A DNA stretch of 40,985 bases from Candidatus Heimdallarchaeota archaeon (GCA_016839945.1 JAEOTE010000090.1:67414-108398), one strand, 5' to 3'; counted from the first letter of the stretch, positions 24,746-33,373 are shown. Translations and numbers: made by a program. Notes: generated by a model not told the origin, from the letters alone.

Positions 24746-26718
24746 TAATTCGACACCATTCTTTCAAGTTCTTTTATTTTATCTCTATATATAGCTGCTT
24801 TTTCGAAATCAAGTTTTCCAGCAGCTTCAGCCATTTTTGTTTTGAGATCTTCAATTACATATAGAATGTCATCACTTGTTAAATCCTCTGGGATCTCTAT
24901 TTTTTCCTCCTCTTTTGGTGTTACTTGCATTAATGTTTCAACAATCGATTTAACTTCTTTACTAATCGTTTTGGGTGTAATTCCATGTTTTTCATTATGT
25001 TCTTTTTGAATTTGTCTTCTTCTATTGTTCTCACTAATTGCTTGCATCATTGAATTAGTTAGATTATCAGCAAATAGAATAACACTTCCATGAACATTTC
25101 TGCTTGCTCTTCCCATTAATTGGATAAGTGAAGTTTTAGATCGTAAAAAGCCTTCTTTGTCTGCATCCAGAACTGCTACAAGTGCTACTTCAGGTAAATC
25201 CAAACCTTCTCGAAGAAGATTAATTCCAACTACTACATCATACTTACCCAACCTAAGATCTCTCAAAATATCAATTCTTTCTAAAGTATCCACTTCATGG
25301 TGTAAATACACAGATTTAACTTTCATATCAAGAAGATAATCAGATAACATCTCTGCACTTTGTTTAGTTAGAGTTGTTACCAAAACTCTTTCTCCTTTAC
25401 TTGTCCTTTGATTTATCTCACTCAGGAGATCCGTGATTTGGTCATCAGTACCTCTTACTTCAATCTTAGGGTCCACTAATCCAGTAGGTCTAATTATTTG
25501 TTCAACAATCTGATTAGAAACATTATACTCATACGGACCAGGAGTTGCGCTTGTGAACATTGTGTTCCTCATATATTTCTCAGTTTCTTCAAATTTGAAT
25601 GGACGATTATCAAAAGCGGAAGGAAGTCTAAATCCATAAGTAATCAAATTGTTTTTTCGAGAATAATCTCCTGCATACATTCCTCTTAACTGAGGTATTG
25701 TTAGATGAGATTCATCGATAAACAATAGAAAATCTTCTGGGAAGTGGTCAAGTAAAGAATAAGGTTTCTCTCCCGGCTTTCTTCTATCAAAATGACGTGA
25801 ATAGTTCTCGATTCCAGGACATCCTCCAGTTTCTCGTAGAAGCTCTAAATCGTAGAGCGTTCTTTGTCTTAGCCTATGTTTCTCAATTATTTTTTCTTCT
25901 TTTTCTAGTTCTGCTAAACGCATATCTAATTCTAATTTTATATCTTCCAAAGCTGTTTCGAAGAATGCATCGTTTGCAAGATATTGAGTCCCTGGAAAGA
26001 TTGAAAGGTAATCGTAATCTTTTATTTTCTCCCCAGTTACAGGATGACGAGCTGTTAAACGTTCAATTTCATCCCCAAAGAATTCAATACGATAAATATA
26101 ATCTCCGTACAAAGGAAAGATATCTATTGAATCACCTCTAACTCTGAAGCATTTACGCTCAAGATTAACATCATTTCTTTCGTATTGGTTTTTTACTAGC
26201 TCCATCATTAAATCTTGTCTGTCAAGTGTATCTCCAAGCGCCAATGAAATTCTTCTAGAACGATATATTTCAGGAGGACCAGTACCATAAATGCAGGAGA
26301 CAGTAGCGCAGACAATTACATCATCTCTAGTAGCTAGTGCTTCAAGCGAAGTATGACGTAATCTCTCGATTTCTTCATTAATATCTACATCCTTCTCAAT
26401 ATACAAATCTTTGGAAGGCAAATATGCTTCTGGTTGATAGTAATCATAAAAACTAACATAATAATTTACGCTGGCTGAAGGAAACAGAGTCTTAAATTCA
26501 CCAAATAGCTGAGCTACAAGAGTTTTATTTGGACCAATTATTAATGTAGGTTTCTTGATAGTATCAATAACTTTAGCCATAGTGTAAGTTTTTCCACTAC
26601 CTGTTACACCTAACAATGTTTGAAATTTATTGTTATTCTTCATTCCATCTACTAGCTTTTTTATAGCTTTAGGCTGATCCCCTCTTGGTTTTAGTGGAGT
26701 CTCAATATCTAATGGCAT
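24745..26718 (-). CDS. uvrB: UvrB excinuclease helicase subunit
   Basis: UvrB is the damage-verifying helicase of bacterial-type nucleotide excision repair. The 657-residue protein shows Walker A LLGVTGSGKTYTMAKV, the beta-hairpin region YYVSFYDYYQPEAYLPS that probes the damaged strand, the Walker B FIDESH motif, helicase motifs TSATPGPYE and LVTTLTKQSAEML, VGINLLREGLDLPEV, QLMGRASRN, and a C-terminal UVR domain (AAGKLDFEKAAIYRDKIKEL) that contacts UvrC. All motifs are intact. It is immediately followed by uvrC with a 1-bp overlap. Confidence 0.98.
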   Translation of the reverse strand: MPLDIETPLKPRGDQPKAIKKLVDGMKNNNKFQTLLGVTGSGKTYTMAKVIDTIKKPTLIIGPNKTLVAQLFGEFKTLFPSASVNYYVSFYDYYQPEAYLPSKDLYIEKDVDINEEIERLRHTSLEALATRDDVIVCATVSCIYGTGPPEIYRSRRISLALGDTLDRQDLMMELVKNQYERNDVNLERKCFRVRGDSIDIFPLYGDYIYRIEFFGDEIERLTARHPVTGEKIKDYDYLSIFPGTQYLANDAFFETALEDIKLELDMRLAELEKEEKIIEKHRLRQRTLYDLELLRETGGCPGIENYSRHFDRRKPGEKPYSLLDHFPEDFLLFIDESHLTIPQLRGMYAGDYSRKNNLITYGFRLPSAFDNRPFKFEETEKYMRNTMFTSATPGPYEYNVSNQIVEQIIRPTGLVDPKIEVRGTDDQITDLLSEINQRTSKGERVLVTTLTKQSAEMLSDYLLDMKVKSVYLHHEVDTLERIDILRDLRLGKYDVVVGINLLREGLDLPEVALVAVLDADKEGFLRSKTSLIQLMGRASRNVHGSVILFADNLTNSMMQAISENNRRRQIQKEHNEKHGITPKTISKEVKSIVETLMQVTPKEEEKIEIPEDLTSDDILYVIEDLKTKMAEAAGKLDFEKAAIYRDKIKELERMVSN

Positions 26719-26780
26719 TCTAATTTCACCTATCTTCTGATAATTAAAAAGTATGTTTATCTTTCAGAAAGATTTCATCT

Positions 26781-26786
26781 TATAAA
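26781..26786 (+). promoter_or_regulatory. Possible TATA box for the small gene at 26805
   Basis: TATAAA lies in the gap between divergent uvrB and the small plus-strand gene. A start of transcription about 25 bp on (near 26807) favours translation from a codon downstream of the TTG at 26805. Confidence 0.3.
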
Positions 26787-26804
26787 TGCGGACAATCACG
26801 TTGC

Positions 26805-27080
26805 TTGAGAAAATGTAATAGCAATGTGATACATGTTTTTAATAATGATGAACGATTTTTGTCGGATATGGAGTTTCTTAATTACTTTGACATCCCTGAT
26901 GAAGAACTAAAACACAGAGATGTCATGGATTATGTGGACTCTATCTATAGAAAATTTAATGCTCCTAAGGGAAAAATACACTCTCTCCAGATTTTGCCAC
27001 ACGAAGAAGAAGGTATAAAGAGAGTTTGTGCAATTTACAAAGTTGAAGAAGAGATTGAATTAGCTAAAATTCATAACTAA
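26805..27080 (+). CDS. Small charged protein of unknown function
   Basis: The open frame codes for up to 91 residues with no recognised motif. The core FLSDMEFLNYFDIPDEELKH is followed by a helical, acidic end (KVEEEIELAKIHN). The TTG at 26805 is a weak start; a GTG at 26826 (84 residues) or an ATG at 26868 (70 residues) are alternatives, and the TATA position fits the later ones better. It is divergent from uvrB and tandem with another small gene. I give no function. Confidence 0.4.
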   Translation: MRKCNSNVIHVFNNDERFLSDMEFLNYFDIPDEELKHRDVMDYVDSIYRKFNAPKGKIHSLQILPHEEEGIKRVCAIYKVEEEIELAKIHN

Positions 27081-27154
27081 TCAAGACGCTTCGCTTTATT
27101 TTTACATATTAACACGTTTTTGTCGTTCTTAAATACTTAAATCATTATAGTATA

Positions 27155-27424
27155 ATGGAAAAAATGTTGAATGCAACAAGTTTAGGAGAGACGCAATTAC
27201 TTAAAATCAATGTTAAAATTCCACATCAAAAAAGAGCTTTAGTAATGTTGGAAAGTTCTGATATTCAAGTAAGAATGATGGGATATGCACTCTTAACTAC
27301 TTGTTTTCATTTATGTTCATCAGAAACTAAAAAATATGTTTATAAAAAGTGGAAACAAGAAGAAGTTGGTAAAAAATTCAAAAAAACTTTCATAATTTAT
27401 TGTGAAAAAATCTTTGCACGATAA
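27155..27424 (+). CDS. Small helical protein of unknown function
   Basis: This 89-residue protein is basic, with a central helix pair (KRALVMLESSDIQVRMMGY, ALLTTCFHLC) that has the spacing of a single HEAT-like repeat. A TTAAATACTT element about 20 bp upstream of the ATG would suit a leaderless message. It ends 1 bp before the stop of the convergent HEAT-repeat gene at 27426. It may be linked to that operon, though on the other strand. No domain is recognised. Confidence 0.45.
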   Translation: MEKMLNATSLGETQLLKINVKIPHQKRALVMLESSDIQVRMMGYALLTTCFHLCSSETKKYVYKKWKQEEVGKKFKKTFIIYCEKIFAR

Positions 27425-27425
27425 T

Positions 27426-28196
27426 TTACAAATTCATATTCTCAGCAATGGGGAAGTATTTTGGGAAAATCAATTTTGCGAAGTTTTGATACATTTCCAC
27501 ACTATAATCTTTTTGTTCAATTAAATCCTCTAGTTTAACTATTTCAGATTCATTGTATCCTTTCATATTGGGGAATTGGTTAAAATCACCATAATCAAGA
27601 ATCTTGCAGAAGATTTCACCTAATTGATCTAACTCAAGATAAGATTCTATAATTATGTGGATATGGTGAGTAAGTTTTTCTATTTGTTCTTCAGCTTTTA
27701 CTGAATTAGAAATTCTAATCACTGACAAAATAGCTGCTCGCCTTGTTATGTAATCTTCTGCATAAACTACGTTTGTGAGAGGGTACAATACATCAGCATC
27801 ATCCAGATATCCTATAGCTCTTATTGCAGCATATTGTAGATCATAACCGCTTTCTTCTAGTACCTTAACAAGATAAGGCTTAGACGAATAATCCTTCAAT
27901 TTTCCTAGAACTTCTAAAGAGGATAATTTGATTGCTAAAGAACTCCTTTCAATTAAATCGTGCAGGTATTCTAACACTTTCTCCTTTGTTTCAGGAAAAT
28001 GCTCTATAAGATAAATCAATGTCAAAGATGCTGCATTTCTAACATTCCAATCCGCATCTTCTATTAGAGGAAGAATTTTCTTAACATTCCTTGTTTTAGG
28101 TTTTTTCTGTAGAAAAAGCGCAAAGTGTGCTCTATCTAATGGTTCATCACTTTTCAGTTTTTTTCCAATAAGCATCCCTTTAAAGAAATCCATCAT
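27426..28196 (-). CDS. HEAT-repeat protein, last gene of the pseudo-Arf/MoxR/VWA operon
   Basis: The 256-residue protein consists of helical HEAT repeats through residues 35-175: LIEDADWNVRNAASLTLIYL, SSLAIKLSSLEVLGKL, SGYDLQYAAIRAIGYL, AEDYITRRAAILSVIRIS. The paired-helix pattern with Asp/Arg turns is clear. The last 80 residues are helical and not repeat-like. It has no catalytic motif; HEAT proteins are scaffolds that bind partners. It overlaps the upstream 524-residue gene by 4 bp (ATGA). The second Met (28193) is an alternative start. Its place suggests a scaffold for the AAA+/VWA machine. Confidence 0.75.
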   Translation of the reverse strand: MMDFFKGMLIGKKLKSDEPLDRAHFALFLQKKPKTRNVKKILPLIEDADWNVRNAASLTLIYLIEHFPETKEKVLEYLHDLIERSSLAIKLSSLEVLGKLKDYSSKPYLVKVLEESGYDLQYAAIRAIGYLDDADVLYPLTNVVYAEDYITRRAAILSVIRISNSVKAEEQIEKLTHHIHIIIESYLELDQLGEIFCKILDYGDFNQFPNMKGYNESEIVKLEDLIEQKDYSVEMYQNFAKLIFPKYFPIAENMNL

Positions 28197-29767
28197 AGCT
28201 CATATACCCCCTCTTTAATTAGATATGCTAAAGCTCCCCTCTGGGGTTGTGTAACTTTACGTAAGTATGTGTAATCAATCTTACTTACATCGATTTTTTC
28301 ATCCTTCTCATCGTCTAAATCAAATTTGTATGCGTCCTTCTTCTTTGTAACTTGTACAGCTCTTGTTGCGATTGGTAAATTATAAGGAGATAAAGGTTGA
28401 TACTTTGTTTTATGAACTGCAAAGAGTGTTGCTACATGTATGCCACCAAGTTTCTTGAATATCACAACATCAGCAAAAGCAGGCAGAATTGTTCGAAAAT
28501 CATCTCTATAAAGAGACATGTGATTGTGGAGGATAACTAGTTGATCAATCCCAATTCCATAATCATTAACTTCAAAGACATATACTTTCTTTTCTCCCAC
28601 CTTAACATAACCTTTTGAGTTTATCCTTGGTTTATCATCAAGGAGTTGTCCGAAAGTTGAGTATTTTTTCCTATATACTTTTCGTGTATATTCTTCTATT
28701 TGTCTCCAGCCATAGGCATAAACAGACCAAATATCTGTCCATCTACTTTTTGAAGAATGCCAGGTTTCAACAACACTTTCAGAATGTACATTCTTATTCA
28801 CTGCTAGTAAATCTTTAACTTCATCCCATGAGAATTCTTCTAACAGTTCATAATCCGACTTGTAGCTAAAAAGTTTATTAAACAATTCCTCCTCATTTTC
28901 TAGTTTGCTTAGGAGTCGTTCTATTATAGCAATAGTAAATTCACCAATTGGTGGTGCTAAAAAGGCTTTCAAATCGTTTGGATATTGTATTCTTTTATCT
29001 TCATCTCTCTTAGGTAGTTTATATTCATCTTTCTCAAGTAAATAATCTAAGGCTTTCATTTGTATATAGTGTGCAAAACCTTCATCGATTATTTCATGAA
29101 GGTGCTTTTTTCTTGCAAGTTTAGCCCTTTCCCCTATCAGATTTATGGCCTCTATTGAGAAATTATTGAACAAAGTATATTTTCTTGCATCTTCAGGAGG
29201 AGTGTAAAAATCTTCTACGTTTGCTTCAGTAAATAAACGTATCACACCGATTAGATCTTGGAAGTATTGCCAAGCCCAGGCATGTTTGTTGTCAGATGTT
29301 TGATTTAATTTGAAGACATTATTTACCATCAACTCCTTTAAAATCACATCAATTTGATATAGTTTTGAAAGAGTTCTTGCAGAGTTTGATTCAGTCTTTT
29401 CATTCATGTAAGCATGAGCAAAAGCATGAATTAGCATAATTCTTAGTGTAAGTTCTTGTTCTTTTGTCAATTCATAAGATGGTACTGAGAGATAAATCAA
29501 TGTAGGTAATGAATTATATACGGTTTCTTTTCCTGTTGGAAGAAAATCATTTATTCTAGCTGATCTTAGGTTTGTAATTTGTTCAGCTGTCAGTATTGCC
29601 TGAGGGGTTCCAGTTATTTCAACTACACGGTTAACTGAAACATGGAGTTCAGGATTTATAAAGATTAGAACACGATAATTTTCTGGATTAGAACCCACTA
29701 AAACTCTAAAATCTGCCTTAGCTTTTTGGTAGACTTCAACAATTTCTTCTAGTTCAGCTTTAAGCAT
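28193..29767 (-). CDS. Uncharacterised 524-residue protein with zincin-like HAFAH motif
   Basis: I do not recognise a family. Residues 108-125 read LRIMLIHAFAHAYMNEKT, which looks like a zincin helix with the catalytic Glu of HExxH replaced by Ala (His114, Ala115, His118). About 110 residues later, IIDEGFAHYIQMKAL resembles the third-ligand EGxAxY element of gluzincins. The rest is alpha/beta: an N-terminal 100-residue domain, a helical middle, and a C-terminal domain (about 385-524) with strands such as VKVGEKKVYVFEV and HVATLFAVHKTK. No membrane segment is present. It overlaps the VWA gene by 8 bp and the HEAT gene by 4 bp. The zincin reading is tentative. Confidence 0.55.
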   Translation of the reverse strand: MLKAELEEIVEVYQKAKADFRVLVGSNPENYRVLIFINPELHVSVNRVVEITGTPQAILTAEQITNLRSARINDFLPTGKETVYNSLPTLIYLSVPSYELTKEQELTLRIMLIHAFAHAYMNEKTESNSARTLSKLYQIDVILKELMVNNVFKLNQTSDNKHAWAWQYFQDLIGVIRLFTEANVEDFYTPPEDARKYTLFNNFSIEAINLIGERAKLARKKHLHEIIDEGFAHYIQMKALDYLLEKDEYKLPKRDEDKRIQYPNDLKAFLAPPIGEFTIAIIERLLSKLENEEELFNKLFSYKSDYELLEEFSWDEVKDLLAVNKNVHSESVVETWHSSKSRWTDIWSVYAYGWRQIEEYTRKVYRKKYSTFGQLLDDKPRINSKGYVKVGEKKVYVFEVNDYGIGIDQLVILHNHMSLYRDDFRTILPAFADVVIFKKLGGIHVATLFAVHKTKYQPLSPYNLPIATRAVQVTKKKDAYKFDLDDEKDEKIDVSKIDYTYLRKVTQPQRGALAYLIKEGVYEL

Positions 29768-31145
29768 AAAGTATACTCTCCTTTAGAATTTGTTCACCTA
29801 ATTTCTTGATTTGAGCTGGATCAATTAAAATTGGTCTAGTAATACCTTTCAGCATTTGTTTTGTATGAATGTATAACTCTTTGTTGCGGAGTGACTCAGT
29901 TCCCATCAAGAAGTAAGATACGTTCCATTTCCTTGAGCGATCTTTTTTCAAGCTTGTAAAAATAGCGTTGAGTTGAACTAAACACTCTATTGTTTCTGGT
30001 TTTGTTTTGGTTTGTATTTCAGAGAAATATCTTGTTAATGCATCACTTTTTCGATAATTAAATGGAAGAGTTGGAACATTAGGCATACCATCTGTTACTA
30101 TGGTGAATTGAACATCTATGTCTTTGTCTGTATGTTGTTTTTTTGCATGTTCAATTGCAGCTTGAACGGCTTGAACCATGTATGTCTTTCCTTTAGCTTC
30201 TGCAGATAACAGGAGATGTTCCATTTTTTTATCATCATCTACAACTGTTGTATTTTTTCTGATAGGTACAACTGCAAGTTTGAACATATCATGACGCTTT
30301 CTTTTTCTTCTGTTTATCAGTTTAAAATAGTAATAAAGACTTAAACTTGTTAATAGAGCTCCATCTAATCTAGACATTTTGCCCTCAAAAACAGTTTTTC
30401 TCATTGATTGACTCATATCGACAATGAGATAGACTAAAGATCGTCTGTCTTTCTTTACTCTTACTATATCTTCTTGCTTAACTGAGGATGGAGGTATGGT
30501 TTGAGAGCCAAGAATTGCGCTTTTGTAGGTTTCTTTTAAACGGATAGTTCCACTTGGACGTTTTTGGACTTCATCAATGGGTGCAACAGAAATTTGTTTC
30601 AATAGATATCGACCTAATATTTTCCCAAGTAAATCCATGACACTTTCTCGTGAAATCCTCTTTTTTCTTCCAAATGCATCAGTAATTTCTATATCTACTA
30701 TGTCTTTTAGTTGATTTAATTTATCTGCTAGTTGCTGCAAATCGACAGTGCCTTCGTGTTTTAATTCACGTAATAAATCTTGTATATACTTTAGAATGTC
30801 CTCGAGTGTTTGTAGCTCATTACGATTAACTCGTTCTAAAACATCAGGAAGAACATGATCTCCCATAAATCTTAGAAGTTTCAGTTCATTTACTAAACGT
30901 TCTTCTTCTTCAGGAGTAAGATATGTATTCATGATTTTCTGAAGTATATTTTCGATAGCAACAGAGTGTTTTGCTGCAATTGATAGAACTGCCCCTTCTC
31001 GAGAACTTCTACCTAAATGCGGATTTCTCCATAACCGTAAGACTTGAGCAGCATCCTCAAAATCCAATACAAACTCTACATCACCATAGTGTTGTAATGG
31101 ATCAGTGAATTCAGTTTCTGTAATGAAATATATTCTATGAGGCAA
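29760..31145 (-). CDS. VWA-domain protein, MoxR partner
   Basis: The 461-residue protein has a helical N-terminal half (about 30-230) and a C-terminal von Willebrand A domain. The metal-ion-dependent adhesion site is complete: LIVDMSQSM (Asp243, Ser245, Ser247), Thr321 in GKTYMVQAV, and Asp352 in FTIVTDGMPN. VWA proteins of this sort work with MoxR AAA+ ATPases, as in RavA-ViaA, BchI-BchD and NorQ-NorD. The start is a TTG at 31145 with GGAGATGA just upstream as a Shine-Dalgarno sequence. It follows the AAA+ gene by 35 bp and overlaps the next gene by 8 bp. Confidence 0.85.
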   Translation of the reverse strand: MPHRIYFITETEFTDPLQHYGDVEFVLDFEDAAQVLRLWRNPHLGRSSREGAVLSIAAKHSVAIENILQKIMNTYLTPEEEERLVNELKLLRFMGDHVLPDVLERVNRNELQTLEDILKYIQDLLRELKHEGTVDLQQLADKLNQLKDIVDIEITDAFGRKKRISRESVMDLLGKILGRYLLKQISVAPIDEVQKRPSGTIRLKETYKSAILGSQTIPPSSVKQEDIVRVKKDRRSLVYLIVDMSQSMRKTVFEGKMSRLDGALLTSLSLYYYFKLINRRKRKRHDMFKLAVVPIRKNTTVVDDDKKMEHLLLSAEAKGKTYMVQAVQAAIEHAKKQHTDKDIDVQFTIVTDGMPNVPTLPFNYRKSDALTRYFSEIQTKTKPETIECLVQLNAIFTSLKKDRSRKWNVSYFLMGTESLRNKELYIHTKQMLKGITRPILIDPAQIKKLGEQILKESILYA

Positions 31146-31180
31146 TTTATCATCTCCAAACGGTTATTATCAGATTGTTA

Positions 31181-32728
31181 TTAGATATAGTCAACTTTCA
31201 GTAGCTGTTCATAAGATGGTTTAAGTTTTTCAGTTATTAATTCTCTAATATTTTCTTTGAATTTGTCTAATCCTTCAAACTTAACAATCAATTGAGCTAA
31301 TTCTTCATCACTTAGAGCTTTCATTTTTGAGATATCTTCGGAGATATCTTGAACGCTTATTGAAACCTCAGATTCTTTTATTGCGGTTCTTAGAACAATT
31401 TTCATTTGTTGTAAAGCATCGTTTATCATTGAAACGGGTATATCATATGCACCCATTATGTTCCTAATTCTTTCTAGTGTAATAACGTTAACATCTTCTT
31501 CTATTTCTCTTGCTTGTAAGAGAACTGTCTCACCAATAATATTGTTCATGGTTCGAAGATCGATATGAGGATTTCTTTGAGGATCATGAATTTCATCTAA
31601 ACCCGAATAAAAATCGTTTCTAGCAACACGGCTTTCTGAGCGTAATCCTTTTGTTTTTAATGTTCCAGGTAAGGAATTGTTTCCAAGAAATGCTAGAAAA
31701 GCAACTGCTAAACGACTAACGAAATCTGTTGTTTCTTTTTCTAGTTCATGAAGCTGTATAAGTGAGGGATTAGCTGTAATCTTCTTCCTTGAAAGGATGA
31801 TTTGTTCTTCAAACATATCCTTAATAATTTGTTCTCTACTCTCAACTGAACGAGCTGGCCAGAGTACTTCTGGAATACGATTAATAATAGGTTGGCTTTC
31901 TTCTCCAAAAACAGTGAGTGGTGCATTAGATGTGAAAAGAACTGCTCCATCAATATAAACGGGTTCTCCTTGTATATTATACTTGATACCCATTGGTTCT
32001 TCTAGAAAGCCCATAAGTGATTCTAGCAAGGTTAATGGAAGTCTTTGAATTTCATTAACAACCAAAAAACCATGTGATAGAACTCCAACTTTATGTGATG
32101 TTGCAGCATAAGTTGTTGAAGTATCTTTACCAAATAGTTCTTCAAGATTTTCAACGCCTGCTAGGAGCATGTATAAGCTTTCTGGATCAGTTCTTGGATC
32201 AAGTTGAGATCTTCTAACTAGTGTTTTTTGAGCTTTAAGCTTTCCTAGTTTACTAACTACATCTTTTGGTGTTATTTGTAAAACACTATTTGTATTATCT
32301 AGTTCCACAGGATTATTTTCGCCTGAGAGAGTTTTTTCGATACTTTGTCTACAATATGGACATAAAGATTGTAGAACGCGAATACCAGCAAAAGGATTGG
32401 ATTGAAAGTTGTTTATAATGTCTACAATATATCCCGCATCTTCTAAGAAAGGACATCCTTCTATGTGATATTTATAATTGTTAATTTCTCTAACAACATG
32501 ATCGAGTAATACTCTAGCGAAAAGTGTTTTTGCTTCCCCTGTAGGTCCTGTAAGTAGTACTTTACCACCAACTGCTAATTTATCCATTACTAGATTCTTA
32601 CCTACTTCATTACCTCGTACACTAACGTCTTTTAACACTCTATCTCTAAATTCTGGATTCATTAAGATTGATCTAATTGAGTATCCAGAATATCCATCTT
32701 TCATTAATTTCTCTATAGTTTGAGTCAT
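31181..32728 (-). CDS. MoxR-type AAA+ ATPase
   Basis: The 515-residue protein has Walker A GPTGEAKT, the Walker B segment GFLVVNEIQRLPLTLLESLM, a sensor-1 FTSNAP, and an arginine-finger/sensor region around IINRIPEVLWPARS. The usual Walker B Asp is Asn (VVNE; codon AAT), which would weaken Mg binding. Between Walker A and Walker B lies an unusual insertion of about 110 residues with a possible zinc site (His-x3-Cys near residue 100, CPYC near 132-135 of the longer form). The ATG at 32728 is preferred over 32755 because AGAGGT lies upstream at normal spacing. C-terminal 200 residues are helical. It is the probable motor for the VWA protein. Confidence 0.82.
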   Translation of the reverse strand: MTQTIEKLMKDGYSGYSIRSILMNPEFRDRVLKDVSVRGNEVGKNLVMDKLAVGGKVLLTGPTGEAKTLFARVLLDHVVREINNYKYHIEGCPFLEDAGYIVDIINNFQSNPFAGIRVLQSLCPYCRQSIEKTLSGENNPVELDNTNSVLQITPKDVVSKLGKLKAQKTLVRRSQLDPRTDPESLYMLLAGVENLEELFGKDTSTTYAATSHKVGVLSHGFLVVNEIQRLPLTLLESLMGFLEEPMGIKYNIQGEPVYIDGAVLFTSNAPLTVFGEESQPIINRIPEVLWPARSVESREQIIKDMFEEQIILSRKKITANPSLIQLHELEKETTDFVSRLAVAFLAFLGNNSLPGTLKTKGLRSESRVARNDFYSGLDEIHDPQRNPHIDLRTMNNIIGETVLLQAREIEEDVNVITLERIRNIMGAYDIPVSMINDALQQMKIVLRTAIKESEVSISVQDISEDISKMKALSDEELAQLIVKFEGLDKFKENIRELITEKLKPSYEQLLKVDYI

Positions 32729-32744
32729 GGGAGGTACCTCTTTT

Positions 32745-33341
32745 TTATTTATCATTCTCTTCTTCTGAAGGAATTTGAATCTTAATTGGTTTTATTTTTT
32801 CTAATAATTTTTCTTTTTCCGACCAAGGTTTAACATAACCCATATGAATTATCTGTTTCAACCACTTTAATACATCATGCATTGATTCTTCGTTGGATAT
32901 TTCAAAAAGATTCCAAAGACGATCTGTGAGTCTTATCAGAGATAAGTTCTCGATTAGTTCTCCTCTAGATAATGCTCCTTGAAGCTCGGAGTTATAAGCA
33001 CATACAGCTATTGGTAAGTTCTTGGTCTCTTCTGCCCAGACAACCTTTTCCCAAAAATAATTTCTTTCATGTTTAATCATTTCTTCTTTTGTAGCATCTA
33101 TCAGATAAAGAAGTGCTTCAAAAGGTAGGAATTGTTTAGGTTTAAATTTAAATTTCTCTGTGTATGGTAATTCTGTTAAGCAACTATCTATTATGTATTC
33201 TCTTAGAGAAGTATAGGATCGTAACAATAAAACTCGGTTTCTGGTTGTGGGTATATCATTTCCCATAACCAGTATTGTTACTTCCGGGTAACCTAGCTTT
33301 CTTCGAATAGATTGTGAAATATTTTGGATGAAGTTAGTCAT
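32745..33341 (-). CDS. Degenerate Arf-like GTPase (pseudo-GTPase), first gene of the operon
   Basis: The 198-residue protein aligns by eye with Arf/Sar GTPases from residue 74 on: ALLYLIDATKEEMIKHER matches the Arf IFVVDSxDrxRxxEa segment, then NLPIAVCAYNSELQGALS matches the p.lv.aNKqDlpgA stretch, and LTDRLWNLFEISNEESMHDV with LKWLKQI matches the C-terminal helices. The P-loop is lost (MGNDIPTTRN at 26-35 in place of GxDxxGKT), switch II DxGG is missing, and NKxD reads YNSE. It is therefore predicted not to bind or hydrolyse GTP normally. It has no signal peptide and lies 16 bp before the MoxR gene. Descent from the Arf family is inference from pattern. Confidence 0.6.
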   Translation of the reverse strand: MTNFIQNISQSIRRKLGYPEVTILVMGNDIPTTRNRVLLLRSYTSLREYIIDSCLTELPYTEKFKFKPKQFLPFEALLYLIDATKEEMIKHERNYFWEKVVWAEETKNLPIAVCAYNSELQGALSRGELIENLSLIRLTDRLWNLFEISNEESMHDVLKWLKQIIHMGYVKPWSEKEKLLEKIKPIKIQIPSEEENDK

Positions 33342-33373
33342 TAGGCTTCGTCAAATTGTTTCAATAATAAATG

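Noticed and set aside
31330..31352. GAGATATCTT direct repeat
   Set aside because: It codes for the ISEDIS repeat inside the MoxR protein, so protein sequence explains it.
27426..33341. Reading the operon as an anti-phage defence island
   Set aside because: MoxR and VWA proteins do occur in defence loci, but no nuclease, toxin, transposase or integrase lies nearby and the surroundings are housekeeping genes, so a cellular machine is the simpler reading.
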